From Pseudalkalibacillus sp045920555 (GTDB lineage Bacteria; Bacillota; Bacilli; Bacillales; Fictibacillaceae), in NCBI RefSeq assembly GCF_045920555.1, contig NZ_CP174509.1, positions 1,488,001-1,552,000 of the forward strand: a DNA stretch of 64,000 bases, read 5' to 3'. A program made the position numbers and the translations under genes. Shown here piece by piece: positions 25,318-34,472 of the stretch. Every line of letters starts with the position of its first letter. The stretch's first letter is position 1. The notes beneath the pieces were generated by a model. The model made no database searches. It saw only the letters and a list, made by a program, of their open reading frames with translations, and was not told the origin of the DNA.

Positions 25318-26463
25318 ATGAAGATTACTGAAGTGAAGACACAATGGGTTCGAATTCCATTAGAAAGACCAGTTGGATTTTCCATTAAGACTCTTAAATA
25401 TCGTGAATATCTGCTTGTTCGCGTACGATCAGATGAAGGCATTGAGGGTGTTGGGTTCTGTTTGCAGGATACGAGTGCAAGGCCAGCGAAGGCTGTAGTT
25501 GACGAATTATTAGCTCCAATGTTGATCGGGGAAGATCCTAGAGATATTGCAAAGCTGTGGGATAAAATGTATTTTCAAACCGTTCGAGCAGGAAGAAGAG
25601 GAAATGTCCTAGTTGCCATATCCGCAATTGATATAGCACTTTGGGATCACCAGGCAAAGTTAGCTGGAATGCCGTTACATAAATTATTAGGCTCCTACAG
25701 GGATGAAGTTCCTTGTTATGCATCTGGTGGATATTATTACGAAGGCAAAGAAGTCTATTCCAAATTAGAGGAAGAGATCCAAGGATATATGGATCAAGGG
25801 TACAAAGCTGTAAAAATCAAAGTTGGAAGATTGAGTGCAAAAGAAGAAGAAAAGCGTGTAGAACTTACAAGAAATCTCATTGGACCAGATGTGAAGCTGA
25901 TGATTGATGCAAACCAATCATATCTAGATGTAAACGAATGTCTAGAACTTTGTAGAAGAATTGAAAGATACGACATCATGTTTTTTGAAGAGCCACTTCC
26001 AATGGATATGATTGAAGGGTTTAACCGTTTAAGCAAACAGACATCCATCCCACTCGCTACTGGTGAAGTTGGAGCAACTCGCTGGGAGTTCCAAGAATTA
26101 ATACGCCATGGTGCTTTAAATTACTTACAACCAGATGCGACCCAATGTGGAGGAGTATCTGAGTTTATGAAAATTAGCGTCTTAGCCGGAGCTCAAGGCG
26201 TAACCATTACACCACATTATTTCTGGGATATTCACGTTCACCTTGCTTGTGCATCAAGAGAAGTAGCATTTGTGGAAAAATTTGTAGGTACTGATGTCAC
26301 AAACTTTGACCACATTATGAAAAATCCGTATCAGTTATCATCACAAGGAACCTTAGTTGCTCCAAAAATAGCTGGTTTAGGTATTGAGTGGAATGAAGAA
26401 GCTATTCAGAAATACCTAATGGAAGAAAATATTGTTTCCGAGCAAATTAATGTAGCTAATTAA
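25318..26463 (+). CDS. mandelate racemase/muconate lactonizing enzyme family protein
   Basis: 381-aa enolase-superfamily enzyme of the mandelate racemase subgroup. Capping domain (residues 1-125), then barrel residues: K166-x-K168 in VKIKVGR, metal ligands D197 (MIDANQ), E224 (FFEEPL) and E250 (ATGEVG), D273 in QPDATQCGG and H300 in TITPHYFWD, giving the Lys and His-Asp pair that abstract protons on opposite faces. Typically a sugar-acid dehydratase (talarate/galactarate, fuconate, tartrate) or racemase. First gene of an operon with an Ldh-type dehydrogenase and a TAXI-TRAP importer. ATG behind GGGAGAGAG. Confidence 0.88.
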   Translation: MKITEVKTQWVRIPLERPVGFSIKTLKYREYLLVRVRSDEGIEGVGFCLQDTSARPAKAVVDELLAPMLIGEDPRDIAKLWDKMYFQTVRAGRRGNVLVAISAIDIALWDHQAKLAGMPLHKLLGSYRDEVPCYASGGYYYEGKEVYSKLEEEIQGYMDQGYKAVKIKVGRLSAKEEEKRVELTRNLIGPDVKLMIDANQSYLDVNECLELCRRIERYDIMFFEEPLPMDMIEGFNRLSKQTSIPLATGEVGATRWEFQELIRHGALNYLQPDATQCGGVSEFMKISVLAGAQGVTITPHYFWDIHVHLACASREVAFVEKFVGTDVTNFDHIMKNPYQLSSQGTLVAPKIAGLGIEWNEEAIQKYLMEENIVSEQINVAN

Positions 26464-26483
26464 GTTTTTGGGAGTTGGAACGG

Positions 26484-27503
26484 TTGAGAATTGGGATTGA
26501 TGCATTAGATAATTTTGTGAATCAATTGCTTATAAAAGCTGGTTTAACAGAAAGCGATGCTGCTAGCATGACCAATGTCTACCGAAGAGCAACACTAAGA
26601 GGTATAGGGCATCATGATATCTATGATTTGCCGAAAAGGTTACATGCTCTAAGTGAGGGCTTGGTTAAGATTAAACCAGAAATTACCATGGTTGGAGGAT
26701 TTAACGCCATCGAAAATTACAATGGGGACAACGGTTTAGGGGAGATATGCACCTCCTTTATTATGAATCGCTCCAAAGCGTTAGCAGATTCATACGGAAT
26801 AGGTTTTTGTACCATTTATAATAGTAATCACTTTTTGTCCGCTAGTCCTTATGTGGAGCAACTAGCAGAGGATGGTTATTTCTGTATGATCTGGTCTTCT
26901 ACCCAGCCTGTCATGGGATGGCCGAATTCTGGTGATAAATTAATTGGGAATAACCCGATGGGTTTTGGTACACCGGGAAAAAGTAATTCTATTTTATTGG
27001 ATATATCAATGGCTTATTCTTCCATTGGTGGATTACATACTACCAACAAAGAGGGGAGAAAGATTTCAAAACACACGGCTGTAGATGTAAATGGAAATTA
27101 TACAGATAATCCTTTAGAAGCTTTACATGGAGCATCCCTTCCGATTGGAGAGCATAAGGGATTTGGTTTAGCTTTGTTAGGAGAGTTACTAACATCGGTA
27201 TTAAGCGGTGGAGTCATGATAGAAGAAAAAAGTAAATTGAAGCAATTATTTGGTGAGTACATTCACGCTCAGACGATGATCACTATAAAAACAGATGTTT
27301 TTATGAGCGAAGAGCAATACAAACAACGAGTAAATCAACTGCAGGAATTTATTAAGGGAAAAGAAAGTAATGTCCGTATTCCTGGAGAAAGGTCTTTATT
27401 TAAAAAGGCTGAGTTGGAGCAGAAAGGTGTATGGATCAATGGAGAGTTAAGAGAAGAATTGAATGTATGGGCTGAAAGATTCCATCTGTCAGCTCGAATA
27501 TAA
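26484..27503 (+). CDS. Ldh family (malate/L-lactate/ureidoglycolate) dehydrogenase
   Basis: About 339-aa NAD(P)-dependent oxidoreductase of the malate/L-lactate dehydrogenase (Ldh2) family, not related to classical LDH. Visible: RATLRGIGHHDIYDLP near the N-terminus (catalytic His), NSNHFLSASPYVE, NPMGFGTPGK with ILLDISMAYSSIGG, and GEHKGFGLALLGELLTSVLSGG. Start chosen at TTG 26484, nine bases after GGGAG; an earlier TTG at 26475 sits on the RBS. It oxidises a 2-hydroxy acid, probably the product or epimer of the dehydratase substrate. A distant homologue lies at 38947. Confidence 0.85.
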   Translation: MRIGIDALDNFVNQLLIKAGLTESDAASMTNVYRRATLRGIGHHDIYDLPKRLHALSEGLVKIKPEITMVGGFNAIENYNGDNGLGEICTSFIMNRSKALADSYGIGFCTIYNSNHFLSASPYVEQLAEDGYFCMIWSSTQPVMGWPNSGDKLIGNNPMGFGTPGKSNSILLDISMAYSSIGGLHTTNKEGRKISKHTAVDVNGNYTDNPLEALHGASLPIGEHKGFGLALLGELLTSVLSGGVMIEEKSKLKQLFGEYIHAQTMITIKTDVFMSEEQYKQRVNQLQEFIKGKESNVRIPGERSLFKKAELEQKGVWINGELREELNVWAERFHLSARI

Positions 27504-27520
27504 AAAAGGAGGATGTAACA

Positions 27521-28513
27521 ATGAAATTACGTTCGATCTTATTTATGGTGTTTTTTGCAGGTATTCTATTGGTAGCTGGATGTAGTAGTGATGAGGAATC
27601 ATCAGGTAATGGAAAAGGTGGCAATGGTGATCAACTGCGTGTAGGAGGAGCAGCAAATACAACATTTGCATATGGTTTCTTGTCTTCATGGGCTGAAGTA
27701 ATAGAAGGGGAAAATAACGATCTTGATTTTGTTATTCAAGCAACACCAGGATCCAGTGTGCATTACGAAATGTTTGAAGAGGATCAGTTAGATTTAGGAG
27801 CCGGGTTTGCTCCAAATGAATATATGGCGATCCAAGGGGAGAGGGAACCATTTGAAGGTGGCGGCTTTGATAAAACTCGTATTTTATTCCCTACAACCGT
27901 ATCTCGTGCCCATGTAGTAACTACAGCAGATAGTGATTTAGAAACAGTACATGACTTAGAAGGAATGAAGCTAGGTGTACCAGGAAGAGGATCTGCAAGT
28001 ACGGTAACAACGGAATACCAGTTGAAAGCCCTAGGTGTAAATGCTGAATTCGTTTATGCTCAACCAGATGAGATTAGAAATATGTTACAAGATGGTCGTG
28101 TGGATGCATTTTGGCATTATGTTGGAGCTCCGTATTCTGGTGTACTTGATCTTTCTTCCCAAATTGATTTAAAATTTATCTCCTTTACGGAGGAAGATAT
28201 CCTTAAAATCGCAGAAGCTGAGCCGTACACAAGTGTTGGCAACATCACTTCTGATCATTATGATTTTGTTGAAGGAGAAGTAATGACTCCTGTAACATTC
28301 CCAACGGTTTTAGCAAGTAGTGATGTTAATGAAGATCAAATCTATGAACTTACGAAAGCAACCTGGGAAAACTGGGATGCAATCGTGGAATTAGTTCCAG
28401 CAGCAGGGCAAGTAACAATTGAAGATGCGGCAAAATTAATTGGAAAGATGCACCCTGGAGCTATTCGTTATTATGAAGAGCAAGGTGTTGAAATTCCTGA
28501 CGATATGAAATGA
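27521..28513 (+). CDS. TAXI family TRAP transporter substrate-binding lipoprotein
   Basis: 330-aa extracytoplasmic receptor. Lipoprotein signal peptide with lipobox LVAGC (Cys about residue 21), then a Ser/Gly/Glu-rich linker. The mature part has the TAXI pattern: RVGGAANTTFAYGF, DFVIQATPGSSVHYEMFEEDQLDLG, and VHDLEGMKLGVPGRGSAS. It delivers a carboxylate substrate to the fused TRAP permease that starts 60 nt downstream. ATG follows AAGGAGG. Confidence 0.9.
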   Translation: MKLRSILFMVFFAGILLVAGCSSDEESSGNGKGGNGDQLRVGGAANTTFAYGFLSSWAEVIEGENNDLDFVIQATPGSSVHYEMFEEDQLDLGAGFAPNEYMAIQGEREPFEGGGFDKTRILFPTTVSRAHVVTTADSDLETVHDLEGMKLGVPGRGSASTVTTEYQLKALGVNAEFVYAQPDEIRNMLQDGRVDAFWHYVGAPYSGVLDLSSQIDLKFISFTEEDILKIAEAEPYTSVGNITSDHYDFVEGEVMTPVTFPTVLASSDVNEDQIYELTKATWENWDAIVELVPAAGQVTIEDAAKLIGKMHPGAIRYYEEQGVEIPDDMK

Positions 28514-28573
28514 TGATGGATGATTAAAGACTTCATTTTTCGTTTTTAACTCATTGGTGAGGGAGTGAAAAAG

Positions 28574-30487
28574 TTGAAAACTGGCACTGTCTGGTTCATC
28601 GATAAATTTTTGCAGGTCATACCAATCCTATTCGTATTAGGATTAATCTCGTATATGTTCGGAATTATCCCTCCTGAAGCATGGCATTTTGAGGCTTTTA
28701 CCATTATGGTTATTTTAACTCTTGGGTATGAAGGATATATTAGGTCGGGTATGTCAGAGAATAAATACTTTCTTTCTGTGATTGCTTTCTTAATCTACCT
28801 TGGTGGTATGGCATCGTGTATTTATCTATTCTTTGAGATACCGAGATTAGAATGGTATTATGGATCGGTTTGGAATACATCGGACATTGTTTTTGGTACG
28901 TTGCTGATAATATCTCTACTTGATTTAACGAGACATAAATTTGGTTGGCCACTACCACTCATTGCAGTTTCTTTTTTGTTATATTCCTTATTTGGACACT
29001 TGTTACCAACTAGTTACTTTGGGCATACTGGTATTTCCTATGGAAGAGTAATAAGTTTTCTGTATAGCCCAGCTGGAATCTTTGGTATTGTGTTCAAAAC
29101 CTTTGTGAGTATCATCTTTATTTTTATGTTATTTGGATACTTTCTTCAAAAAACTGGAGTGGGTCAATTTTTAGTTGATTTATCCTTTGCGATTGCAGGG
29201 AAATATCGTGGTGGTCCTGCAAAAGTAGGAGTGGTCGCTAGTGCTGTGTTAGGATCTATAAATGGAAATTCCGTTGCGAATGTTGCGACAACAGGGTCTA
29301 TTACGATTCCTTTAATGAAGAGAACCGGTTATAAACCAGCCTTTGCTGGGGGTGTAGAGTCGGCAGCTTCTACAGGGGGACAAATCCTACCACCTATTAT
29401 GGGAGCTGGGGCTTTTATTATGGCGGAATTTCTATCGATTAGTTATCAAACGGTATTGGTTGCGTCCCTGGTACCAGCACTTTTATATTTCATCGCTATC
29501 TTCTTAATCGTGGATTTAGAAGCGGTAAAGAATAATTTGAGAGGGTTAACAGAAGTACCGAATTTGATAAAGGTATTAAAGAGTTCATATTTAGGTATTC
29601 CGATAGTTGTTTTAGTTTGGGCCCTGCTTATTGCTAATTATTCGGTAACTCGTTCAGGCGTTTACGCGGTTGTCGCTTGTATTATTATTTCATGGTTTAC
29701 CAAAGAATATCGTATGGGTCCTAAAAAAGTTTCAGAAGCGATGATTAAAGGGACAAATAGTGCTATTGGAGTAGGGGCGCTATGTGCCACAGCAGGTATT
29801 GTAATTGGAACAGTTTCGATGACTGGGTTTGGGAATCAGTTTAGCTCGGCCGTAGTAAATTTAGCTGGAAATAATCTATTTCTTGTGGCTATCTTTACAG
29901 CGATTATGTCGATTATTCTTGGAATGGGCTTACCAACCACAGCAGCCTATATTATTAGTATGTCGGTAGCCGTCCCTGCCCTGACTGCTTTAGAAATTCC
30001 ACCGTTATCTGCTCATTTATTTGTGTTCTATTTTGCTGTTGTATCTGCGATTACTCCACCAGTTGGGGCAGCATTTTATACCGCAGCAGCGATTGCTAAA
30101 GCAGATACCATGCAGACTGGTTTACAGGCCGTTCGTCTCGGAATAGGTGCGTTTACGGTTCCGTTTTTCTTTATTATCAACCCGGTGTTGTTACTGGATG
30201 GTTCGATTGGAAGAATTGCTATTGGAGTAGCCACTGCTTTGTTAGGTATTATAGCTGTCACCATGGCGATGCAACGAATTACATTCTTCGGTAATCAATT
30301 ACATGTGTGGCAATCGATTGCGTTGATAGCATCCTTTATCCTATTAGTTTACCCTTCCCAGCATACCGATATTTATGGATTTGGACTATTCCTAGTCGCT
30401 ATCCTTGGAGGGGTGAAAGGGATATGGAAATTGTTTAAGAAAAAGAGTGTGGATGGAGATAATAAAGAGAAAATGCTGGTTAAATGA
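28574..30487 (+). CDS. TRAP transporter permease, fused small and large subunits
   Basis: About 637 aa with roughly 16 or more hydrophobic helices, the usual size of TAXI-TRAP fused 4TM/12TM permeases. The DctQ-like part covers about residues 1-160. The DctM-like part has GKYRGGPAKVGVVASAVLGSINGNSVANV and GVESAASTGGQILPPIMGAGAFIMAEF, then GMGLPTTAAYI and AITPPVGAAFYTAAAIAK. Na+-driven uptake of organic acids with the receptor upstream. Start set at TTG 28574, eight bases after GAGGGAG; the GTG at 28565 overlaps the RBS. Followed by a clear terminator. Confidence 0.9.
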   Translation: MKTGTVWFIDKFLQVIPILFVLGLISYMFGIIPPEAWHFEAFTIMVILTLGYEGYIRSGMSENKYFLSVIAFLIYLGGMASCIYLFFEIPRLEWYYGSVWNTSDIVFGTLLIISLLDLTRHKFGWPLPLIAVSFLLYSLFGHLLPTSYFGHTGISYGRVISFLYSPAGIFGIVFKTFVSIIFIFMLFGYFLQKTGVGQFLVDLSFAIAGKYRGGPAKVGVVASAVLGSINGNSVANVATTGSITIPLMKRTGYKPAFAGGVESAASTGGQILPPIMGAGAFIMAEFLSISYQTVLVASLVPALLYFIAIFLIVDLEAVKNNLRGLTEVPNLIKVLKSSYLGIPIVVLVWALLIANYSVTRSGVYAVVACIIISWFTKEYRMGPKKVSEAMIKGTNSAIGVGALCATAGIVIGTVSMTGFGNQFSSAVVNLAGNNLFLVAIFTAIMSIILGMGLPTTAAYIISMSVAVPALTALEIPPLSAHLFVFYFAVVSAITPPVGAAFYTAAAIAKADTMQTGLQAVRLGIGAFTVPFFFIINPVLLLDGSIGRIAIGVATALLGIIAVTMAMQRITFFGNQLHVWQSIALIASFILLVYPSQHTDIYGFGLFLVAILGGVKGIWKLFKKKSVDGDNKEKMLVK

Positions 30488-30516
30488 GCACCCAAAAGAG
30501 GTGCTTTTTCTTTTTC
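30487..30516 (+). terminator. terminator of the TRAP operon
   Basis: AGCACC (30487-30492) and GGTGCT (30500-30505) with a 7-nt loop, followed by TTTTCTTTTT. It overlaps the stop codon of the permease gene. Confidence 0.85.
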
Positions 30517-30580
30517 TGAACAGGGTGGTAAGAAATTTTAAAGCTTTTGTTTTAGTGACTTGTAGTAGTTTTTGTTCGTG

Positions 30581-30742
30581 ATGGATGGGAAGTTGACTGT
30601 GGAAGTGGAGGGGGACAAAATTGAACTTGATGAACAGTTATCGTTCATGTTTGATGCTAGAAAAGCGCCTTACTGTTATAACTTTTCTAAACATGATATA
30701 CGGTTTTTAGTGTTTCTTCCAAGTGAAAGGGCTGATCTTTAA
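30581..30742 (+). CDS. 53-codon reading frame of unknown nature
   Basis: A 53-aa acidic frame (starts MDGKLTVEVEGDKIELDEQ) between two terminators, with no convincing Shine-Dalgarno sequence and no recognised domain. It may be a fragment of a former gene. The rest of the 30517-31054 gap holds the terminator at 30854 and the FadR-type promoter region. Confidence 0.25.
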   Translation: MDGKLTVEVEGDKIELDEQLSFMFDARKAPYCYNFSKHDIRFLVFLPSERADL

Positions 30743-30853
30743 TTTTTGACAAAGAAAATTATCGAGAATTGATGCAACAAAATGTAGGGAATTATCTTCT
30801 ATGCAAAAAATAGAAATTAGTTATATAAGAAGCAATTTCTGTGAAATTCGAGC

Positions 30854-30883
30854 TCTGTAGCGAAGATCTACAGATTTTTTTTA
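30854..30883 (+). terminator. rho-independent terminator in intergenic region
   Basis: TCTGTAG (30854-30860) and CTACAGA (30868-30874) with a 7-nt loop, followed by a run of eight T. It has no intact gene directly upstream, in line with a decayed transcription unit between 30517 and 30850. Confidence 0.7.
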
Positions 30884-30911
30884 TTTCCATCCCCACTTTC
30901 CCATTTTAAAT

Positions 30912-30980
30912 TTATTTGTCTGACAAATAAATTATTTTATATTTAGAATTGACAGAATATTTTATTTGTCTTACAATTAG
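30912..30980 (+). promoter_or_regulatory. sigma-A promoter with two FadR-type operators
   Basis: TTGACA (30949-30954) and TACAAT (30972-30977) are exactly 17 nt apart. A perfect palindrome TTATTTGTCTGACAAATAA lies upstream (30912-30930). A second box ATTTGTCTTACAAT covers the -10 element. Both contain the GntR/FadR core T-GT-N-AC-A. The same promoter/operator layout precedes the paralogous regulator at 42608. Autoregulation is inferred. Confidence 0.8.
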
Positions 30981-31054
30981 ACACAACACAAAATGATACA
31001 TAGACAAACGTTGAAACGAGATTAATCAGAAAGAAAGAGAAAGTAGGAGAAATT

Positions 31055-31783
31055 ATGAGCCAAACTAGAGATCACTTGAGGATAAAATCTGTAAAGAGAG
31101 AAACTTTATCGAACCAGGTGATCGATCAAATCATCGAATTGCTGTTGAGCGGTCAGTTGAAGCCAGGGGATAAGCTCCCATCGGAAATGGAATTGCTCGA
31201 TATGTTCATGGTGAGTCGTCCAGTCCTGCGGGAAGCAATCAGTTCACTTGAAACAATCGGGATTGTCCGCAGGAAGACGAGGGAAGGAACGTATTTCACC
31301 AATAAAATCGGAAGCAAGCCCTTCAAAATCATGCTGTCGTTATCGGTGGGCGATATCAAAGCATTCATCGAAACGCGGATCGCACAGGAATTGGGCCTTG
31401 TCACACTCGCAGCTGAAAAGATCACCGATGAAGATCTAGGAAGACTGAAAGACAACATCGAGAAGATGGAAGCGCAAGTTGGAAGCACGATCGAGCTCGA
31501 TAAAGAGTTCCATCGCATCATCGCCTATAGTGCGAGCAATCCGATCATCGAAGGGATCATTGATCCTTTGTTGAGTATGATCGATCAGACGCAGGAAACC
31601 ATCCCGCCAGAGGACCGTGACAAATCGTACACGATCGAACAGCATAAAGAAATTTACGCTGCCCTGGAAAAAAAGGACCCTATTGAGTCTTACTTATGTA
31701 TGTACCGACACTTGGATCATGCGAGGAAGAGGATCTTTGCTCGACATGAAGCGAAGAAATCTTTTGACCTCGATCAAAAATAG
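31055..31783 (+). CDS. FadR/GntR family regulator of the glucarate/galactarate operon
   Basis: 242-aa GntR regulator of the FadR/FCD group. Winged helix at residues 12-80 (QIIELLLSGQLKPGDKLPSEMELLDMFMVSRPVLREAISSLE, then GIVRRKTREGTYF). The FCD domain has ETRIAQELGLVTLAA, DKEFHRIIAYSASNPI and EQHKEIYAALEKKDP. It is the first gene of the kdgD-gucD-TTT-gudD-ldh-garD cluster and is a clear paralogue of the regulator at 42608, with matching operator sequences. It presumably senses an aldarate or its dehydration product. ATG behind AGTAGGAGA. Confidence 0.92.
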   Translation: MSQTRDHLRIKSVKRETLSNQVIDQIIELLLSGQLKPGDKLPSEMELLDMFMVSRPVLREAISSLETIGIVRRKTREGTYFTNKIGSKPFKIMLSLSVGDIKAFIETRIAQELGLVTLAAEKITDEDLGRLKDNIEKMEAQVGSTIELDKEFHRIIAYSASNPIIEGIIDPLLSMIDQTQETIPPEDRDKSYTIEQHKEIYAALEKKDPIESYLCMYRHLDHARKRIFARHEAKKSFDLDQK

Positions 31784-31797
31784 AAAGGATGAAAAGG

Positions 31798-32730
31798 ATG
31801 ACAAAAGAAAGAAAAGCACCCACAGGCATTTTAGGATTCCCGATTACACCGTTTATTGAAAGCGGTAACATTGATGAAAAGGCGTTGAGCCGCAATATCG
31901 AATTTTTATTGGAAAATGATCTGGAAGCGATCTTCATCGCTTGCGGGTCTGGCGAATTCAATGCCGTGAGCCTGAAAGAGTATGAGAGAATGGTAGAATT
32001 GGCAACCTCTCTTGCCGATCAGAAAGTCCCCGTCTATACAGGTGTCGGCGGCAATTTATCCGAAGCAGTGGAAAAAGCCGAGATCTCTGCCAAGCATGGA
32101 GCTGACGGCTATCTGGTGCTGCCGCCTTATCTGATTGAAGGGGAACAGGAAGGCCTCTATGAGTATTACAAATCGATCCTATTGAGCACGAATTTGAATG
32201 CGATCGTCTACCAGCGCGCGAATGCCGTTTTTCAGCTTGATACATTAAAGAGATTAATAGAGTTCCCGCAGGTTGTCGCCGTGAAAGATGGCGTCGGCAA
32301 TATGGATCTCAATATCGAGCTTACCCAAACGATCGGTGACCGTCTCGGCTGGCTGAACGGGATGCCGATGGCGGAAGTGACGATGCCTGCTTATGTTCCT
32401 TTAGGCTTCAATTCGTATTCTTCCGCGATTTCGAACTATATCCCACATATCTCAAGACGTTTCTATGATGCTCTTCTGAATGATCGGAAGGATGAAGTGC
32501 GGGAACTCTATGAAAATGTAATTCTGCCAATTAATCGGATTCGAAAACAGAGAAAAGGCTATGCTGTCTCGTTGATCAAAGCGGGGATGGAAATCATCGG
32601 ATTGCCTGTCGCTAACACGGTAAGACCACCAATCGTCCCGGTTGAAAAAGAGCATTATCAGCAGCTCGAAAAGGTATTGAACAAGGCATTTGAAAAGTAC
32701 CCAGCCGACAATAAGGTGACCCAATCATAA
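31798..32730 (+). CDS. kdgD: 5-dehydro-4-deoxyglucarate dehydratase
   Basis: 310-aa class I aldolase-fold (DapA/NAL family) enzyme that dehydrates and decarboxylates 5-keto-4-deoxyglucarate to 2-oxoglutarate semialdehyde. Visible: GILGFPITPF at the N-terminus, IACGSGEFNAVSL (GSGEF replaces the GTTGE of DapA and is typical of KdgD), Tyr138 in AIVYQRANAVF and Schiff-base Lys163 in VVAVKDGVGN. ATG 31798 is preferred, nine bases after GAAAGG; ATG 31789 abuts it. It is followed by the semialdehyde dehydrogenase, the next pathway step. A broken second copy begins at 43344. Confidence 0.93.
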   Translation: MTKERKAPTGILGFPITPFIESGNIDEKALSRNIEFLLENDLEAIFIACGSGEFNAVSLKEYERMVELATSLADQKVPVYTGVGGNLSEAVEKAEISAKHGADGYLVLPPYLIEGEQEGLYEYYKSILLSTNLNAIVYQRANAVFQLDTLKRLIEFPQVVAVKDGVGNMDLNIELTQTIGDRLGWLNGMPMAEVTMPAYVPLGFNSYSSAISNYIPHISRRFYDALLNDRKDEVRELYENVILPINRIRKQRKGYAVSLIKAGMEIIGLPVANTVRPPIVPVEKEHYQQLEKVLNKAFEKYPADNKVTQS

Positions 32731-32806
32731 CCAAGCTATTTTTTCGAGAAACAATATCAGAAAATTACCAATACAATAAATATTAATCCTAAATAGGAGG
32801 CGAATC

Positions 32807-34270
32807 ATGACCATTCAAACAAAAAGCAAACAACACTTGAACTACATAAACGGGGAATGGATTGCATCAAGCACAAACGAATGGATTGAAAACACCAATC
32901 CGGCGAATACAGAAGAGGTTGTCGGTTATGTACCGAAGTCGAGTAAAGAGGACCTGGGCAAAGCAGTGGCTTCTGCCAAATCAGCTAAGAAGGCATGGAG
33001 GAAATTATCCGGGGATGCAAGAGGAAAGTATCTGCATAAAGCAGCTGACATTCTTGAAAGCAGATTGGATGAAATTGCCGAATCCATGACAAAGGAAATG
33101 GGCAAAACCTTGCCGGAAGCGAAAGGTGAAACAGCACGCGGTGTAGCGATCCTTCGCTATTATGCAGGCGAAGGGCTGCGGAAGGTCGGGGATGTCATCC
33201 CTTCGACGGATAGTGAAGCGTTGATGTTTACCACCCGTGTACCACTAGGTGTTGTCGGCATCATCACGCCCTGGAACTTCCCGGTCGCAATTCCGATTTG
33301 GAAAGCGGCTCCTGCCCTGATCTATGGCAATTCGATCGTGTTGAAACCAGCGACAGAGACGGCGGTGACATGTGCGAAAGTGTTTGAATGCTTTGAAGAG
33401 GCTGGCTTTCCGGCAGGTGTCGTGAACATGGTGGCAGGTCCAGGTTCCGTCATCGGACAAGGGCTTGCCGATCATCCGGATGTGAACGGCATCACCTTTA
33501 CAGGCTCCAACGCGGTAGGCAAGCAAATCGGTCAAGCTGCACTCGCGAGAGGTGCGAAATATCAGCTTGAAATGGGCGGGAAAAACCCTGTCATCGTCGA
33601 TTCGGATGCCGATCTTGATCTTGCTGTCGATGCTACGATCAGCGGCGCATTCCGATCAACCGGGCAAAAATGTACCGCAACAAGCCGTGTCATCGTCTTG
33701 AAGGATGTCTATGACCAGTTCAAAGAAAAGCTGATTTCGAAAACGAATGAGATCACGGTCGGCGATGGCCTGCATGATGGCATCTGGATGGGGCCAAGCG
33801 TCAACGAAGGTCAGCTGAACACGGTCCTCTCCTATATCCAAAAGGGCAGAGAAGAAGGCGCTTCACTCGTTTTAGGCGGTGAAAGATTGACAGCCGGAGA
33901 ATATGAAAAAGGCTATTTTGTCCAGCCGACGATCTTTGAAAACGTGACCTCGTCGATGACGATCGCCCAGGAAGAGATTTTCGGACCGGTCATCACACTC
34001 ATCAAAGTCGACACGATCGAGGAATCGCTCGAGATCGCCAACGATGTCGAGTTCGGGCTGAGTGCTTCGATCTTCACTTCCAACATCAAAAAGATGCTGA
34101 CATTCATCGACGATATGGATGCCGGGCTCGTCCGCATCAATGCAGAGAGCGCAGGGGTCGAATTACAGGCACCATTCGGTGGCATGAAGAAATCAAGCTC
34201 GCATTCCCGAGAACAAGGCCAGGCAGCGATCGAATTTTTCACATCGATCAAAACCGTTTTTGTAAAGTAA
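32807..34270 (+). CDS. gucD: 2-oxoglutarate semialdehyde dehydrogenase
   Basis: 487-aa NAD(P)-dependent aldehyde dehydrogenase. Family residues visible: N157 in TPWNFPVAIP, E255 in LEMGGKNP, catalytic C289 in STGQKCTATS, and EEIFGPVI near the C-terminus. Position directly after kdgD identifies it as the dehydrogenase that oxidises 2-oxoglutarate semialdehyde to 2-oxoglutarate, the final step of aldarate breakdown, as with B. subtilis GucD/YcbD. ATG behind AATAGGAGG. The last 115 codons have a second, orphaned copy fused to kdgD at 43515-43865. Confidence 0.92.
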   Translation: MTIQTKSKQHLNYINGEWIASSTNEWIENTNPANTEEVVGYVPKSSKEDLGKAVASAKSAKKAWRKLSGDARGKYLHKAADILESRLDEIAESMTKEMGKTLPEAKGETARGVAILRYYAGEGLRKVGDVIPSTDSEALMFTTRVPLGVVGIITPWNFPVAIPIWKAAPALIYGNSIVLKPATETAVTCAKVFECFEEAGFPAGVVNMVAGPGSVIGQGLADHPDVNGITFTGSNAVGKQIGQAALARGAKYQLEMGGKNPVIVDSDADLDLAVDATISGAFRSTGQKCTATSRVIVLKDVYDQFKEKLISKTNEITVGDGLHDGIWMGPSVNEGQLNTVLSYIQKGREEGASLVLGGERLTAGEYEKGYFVQPTIFENVTSSMTIAQEEIFGPVITLIKVDTIEESLEIANDVEFGLSASIFTSNIKKMLTFIDDMDAGLVRINAESAGVELQAPFGGMKKSSSHSREQGQAAIEFFTSIKTVFVK

Positions 34271-34278
34271 AAGGGAAA

Positions 34279-34314
34279 GAAAGCTGCCGCTGGGAACATC
34301 GGCGGCAGGCTTTC
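34279..34314 (+). other. GC-rich hairpin after gucD
   Basis: GAAAGCTGCCGC pairs with GCGGCA-G-GCTTTC (one bulge). No T run follows, so it is more likely an mRNA-stability or partial-termination structure than a full terminator before the TTT transporter genes. Confidence 0.5.
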
Positions 34315-34472
34315 CATCAAAAAATGAATGAATAAGTGAACATTTGGAATAGGGAATCCGCCAAAGTGTTTAAATTAAAATTTTTATTCATGTAGTATTT
34401 TGGTGTTCAACAGCCATGGTTTTTTTAAGGATAATTGTATGCGGTTACAAAAATCGAAAGGGAGAGTGTACG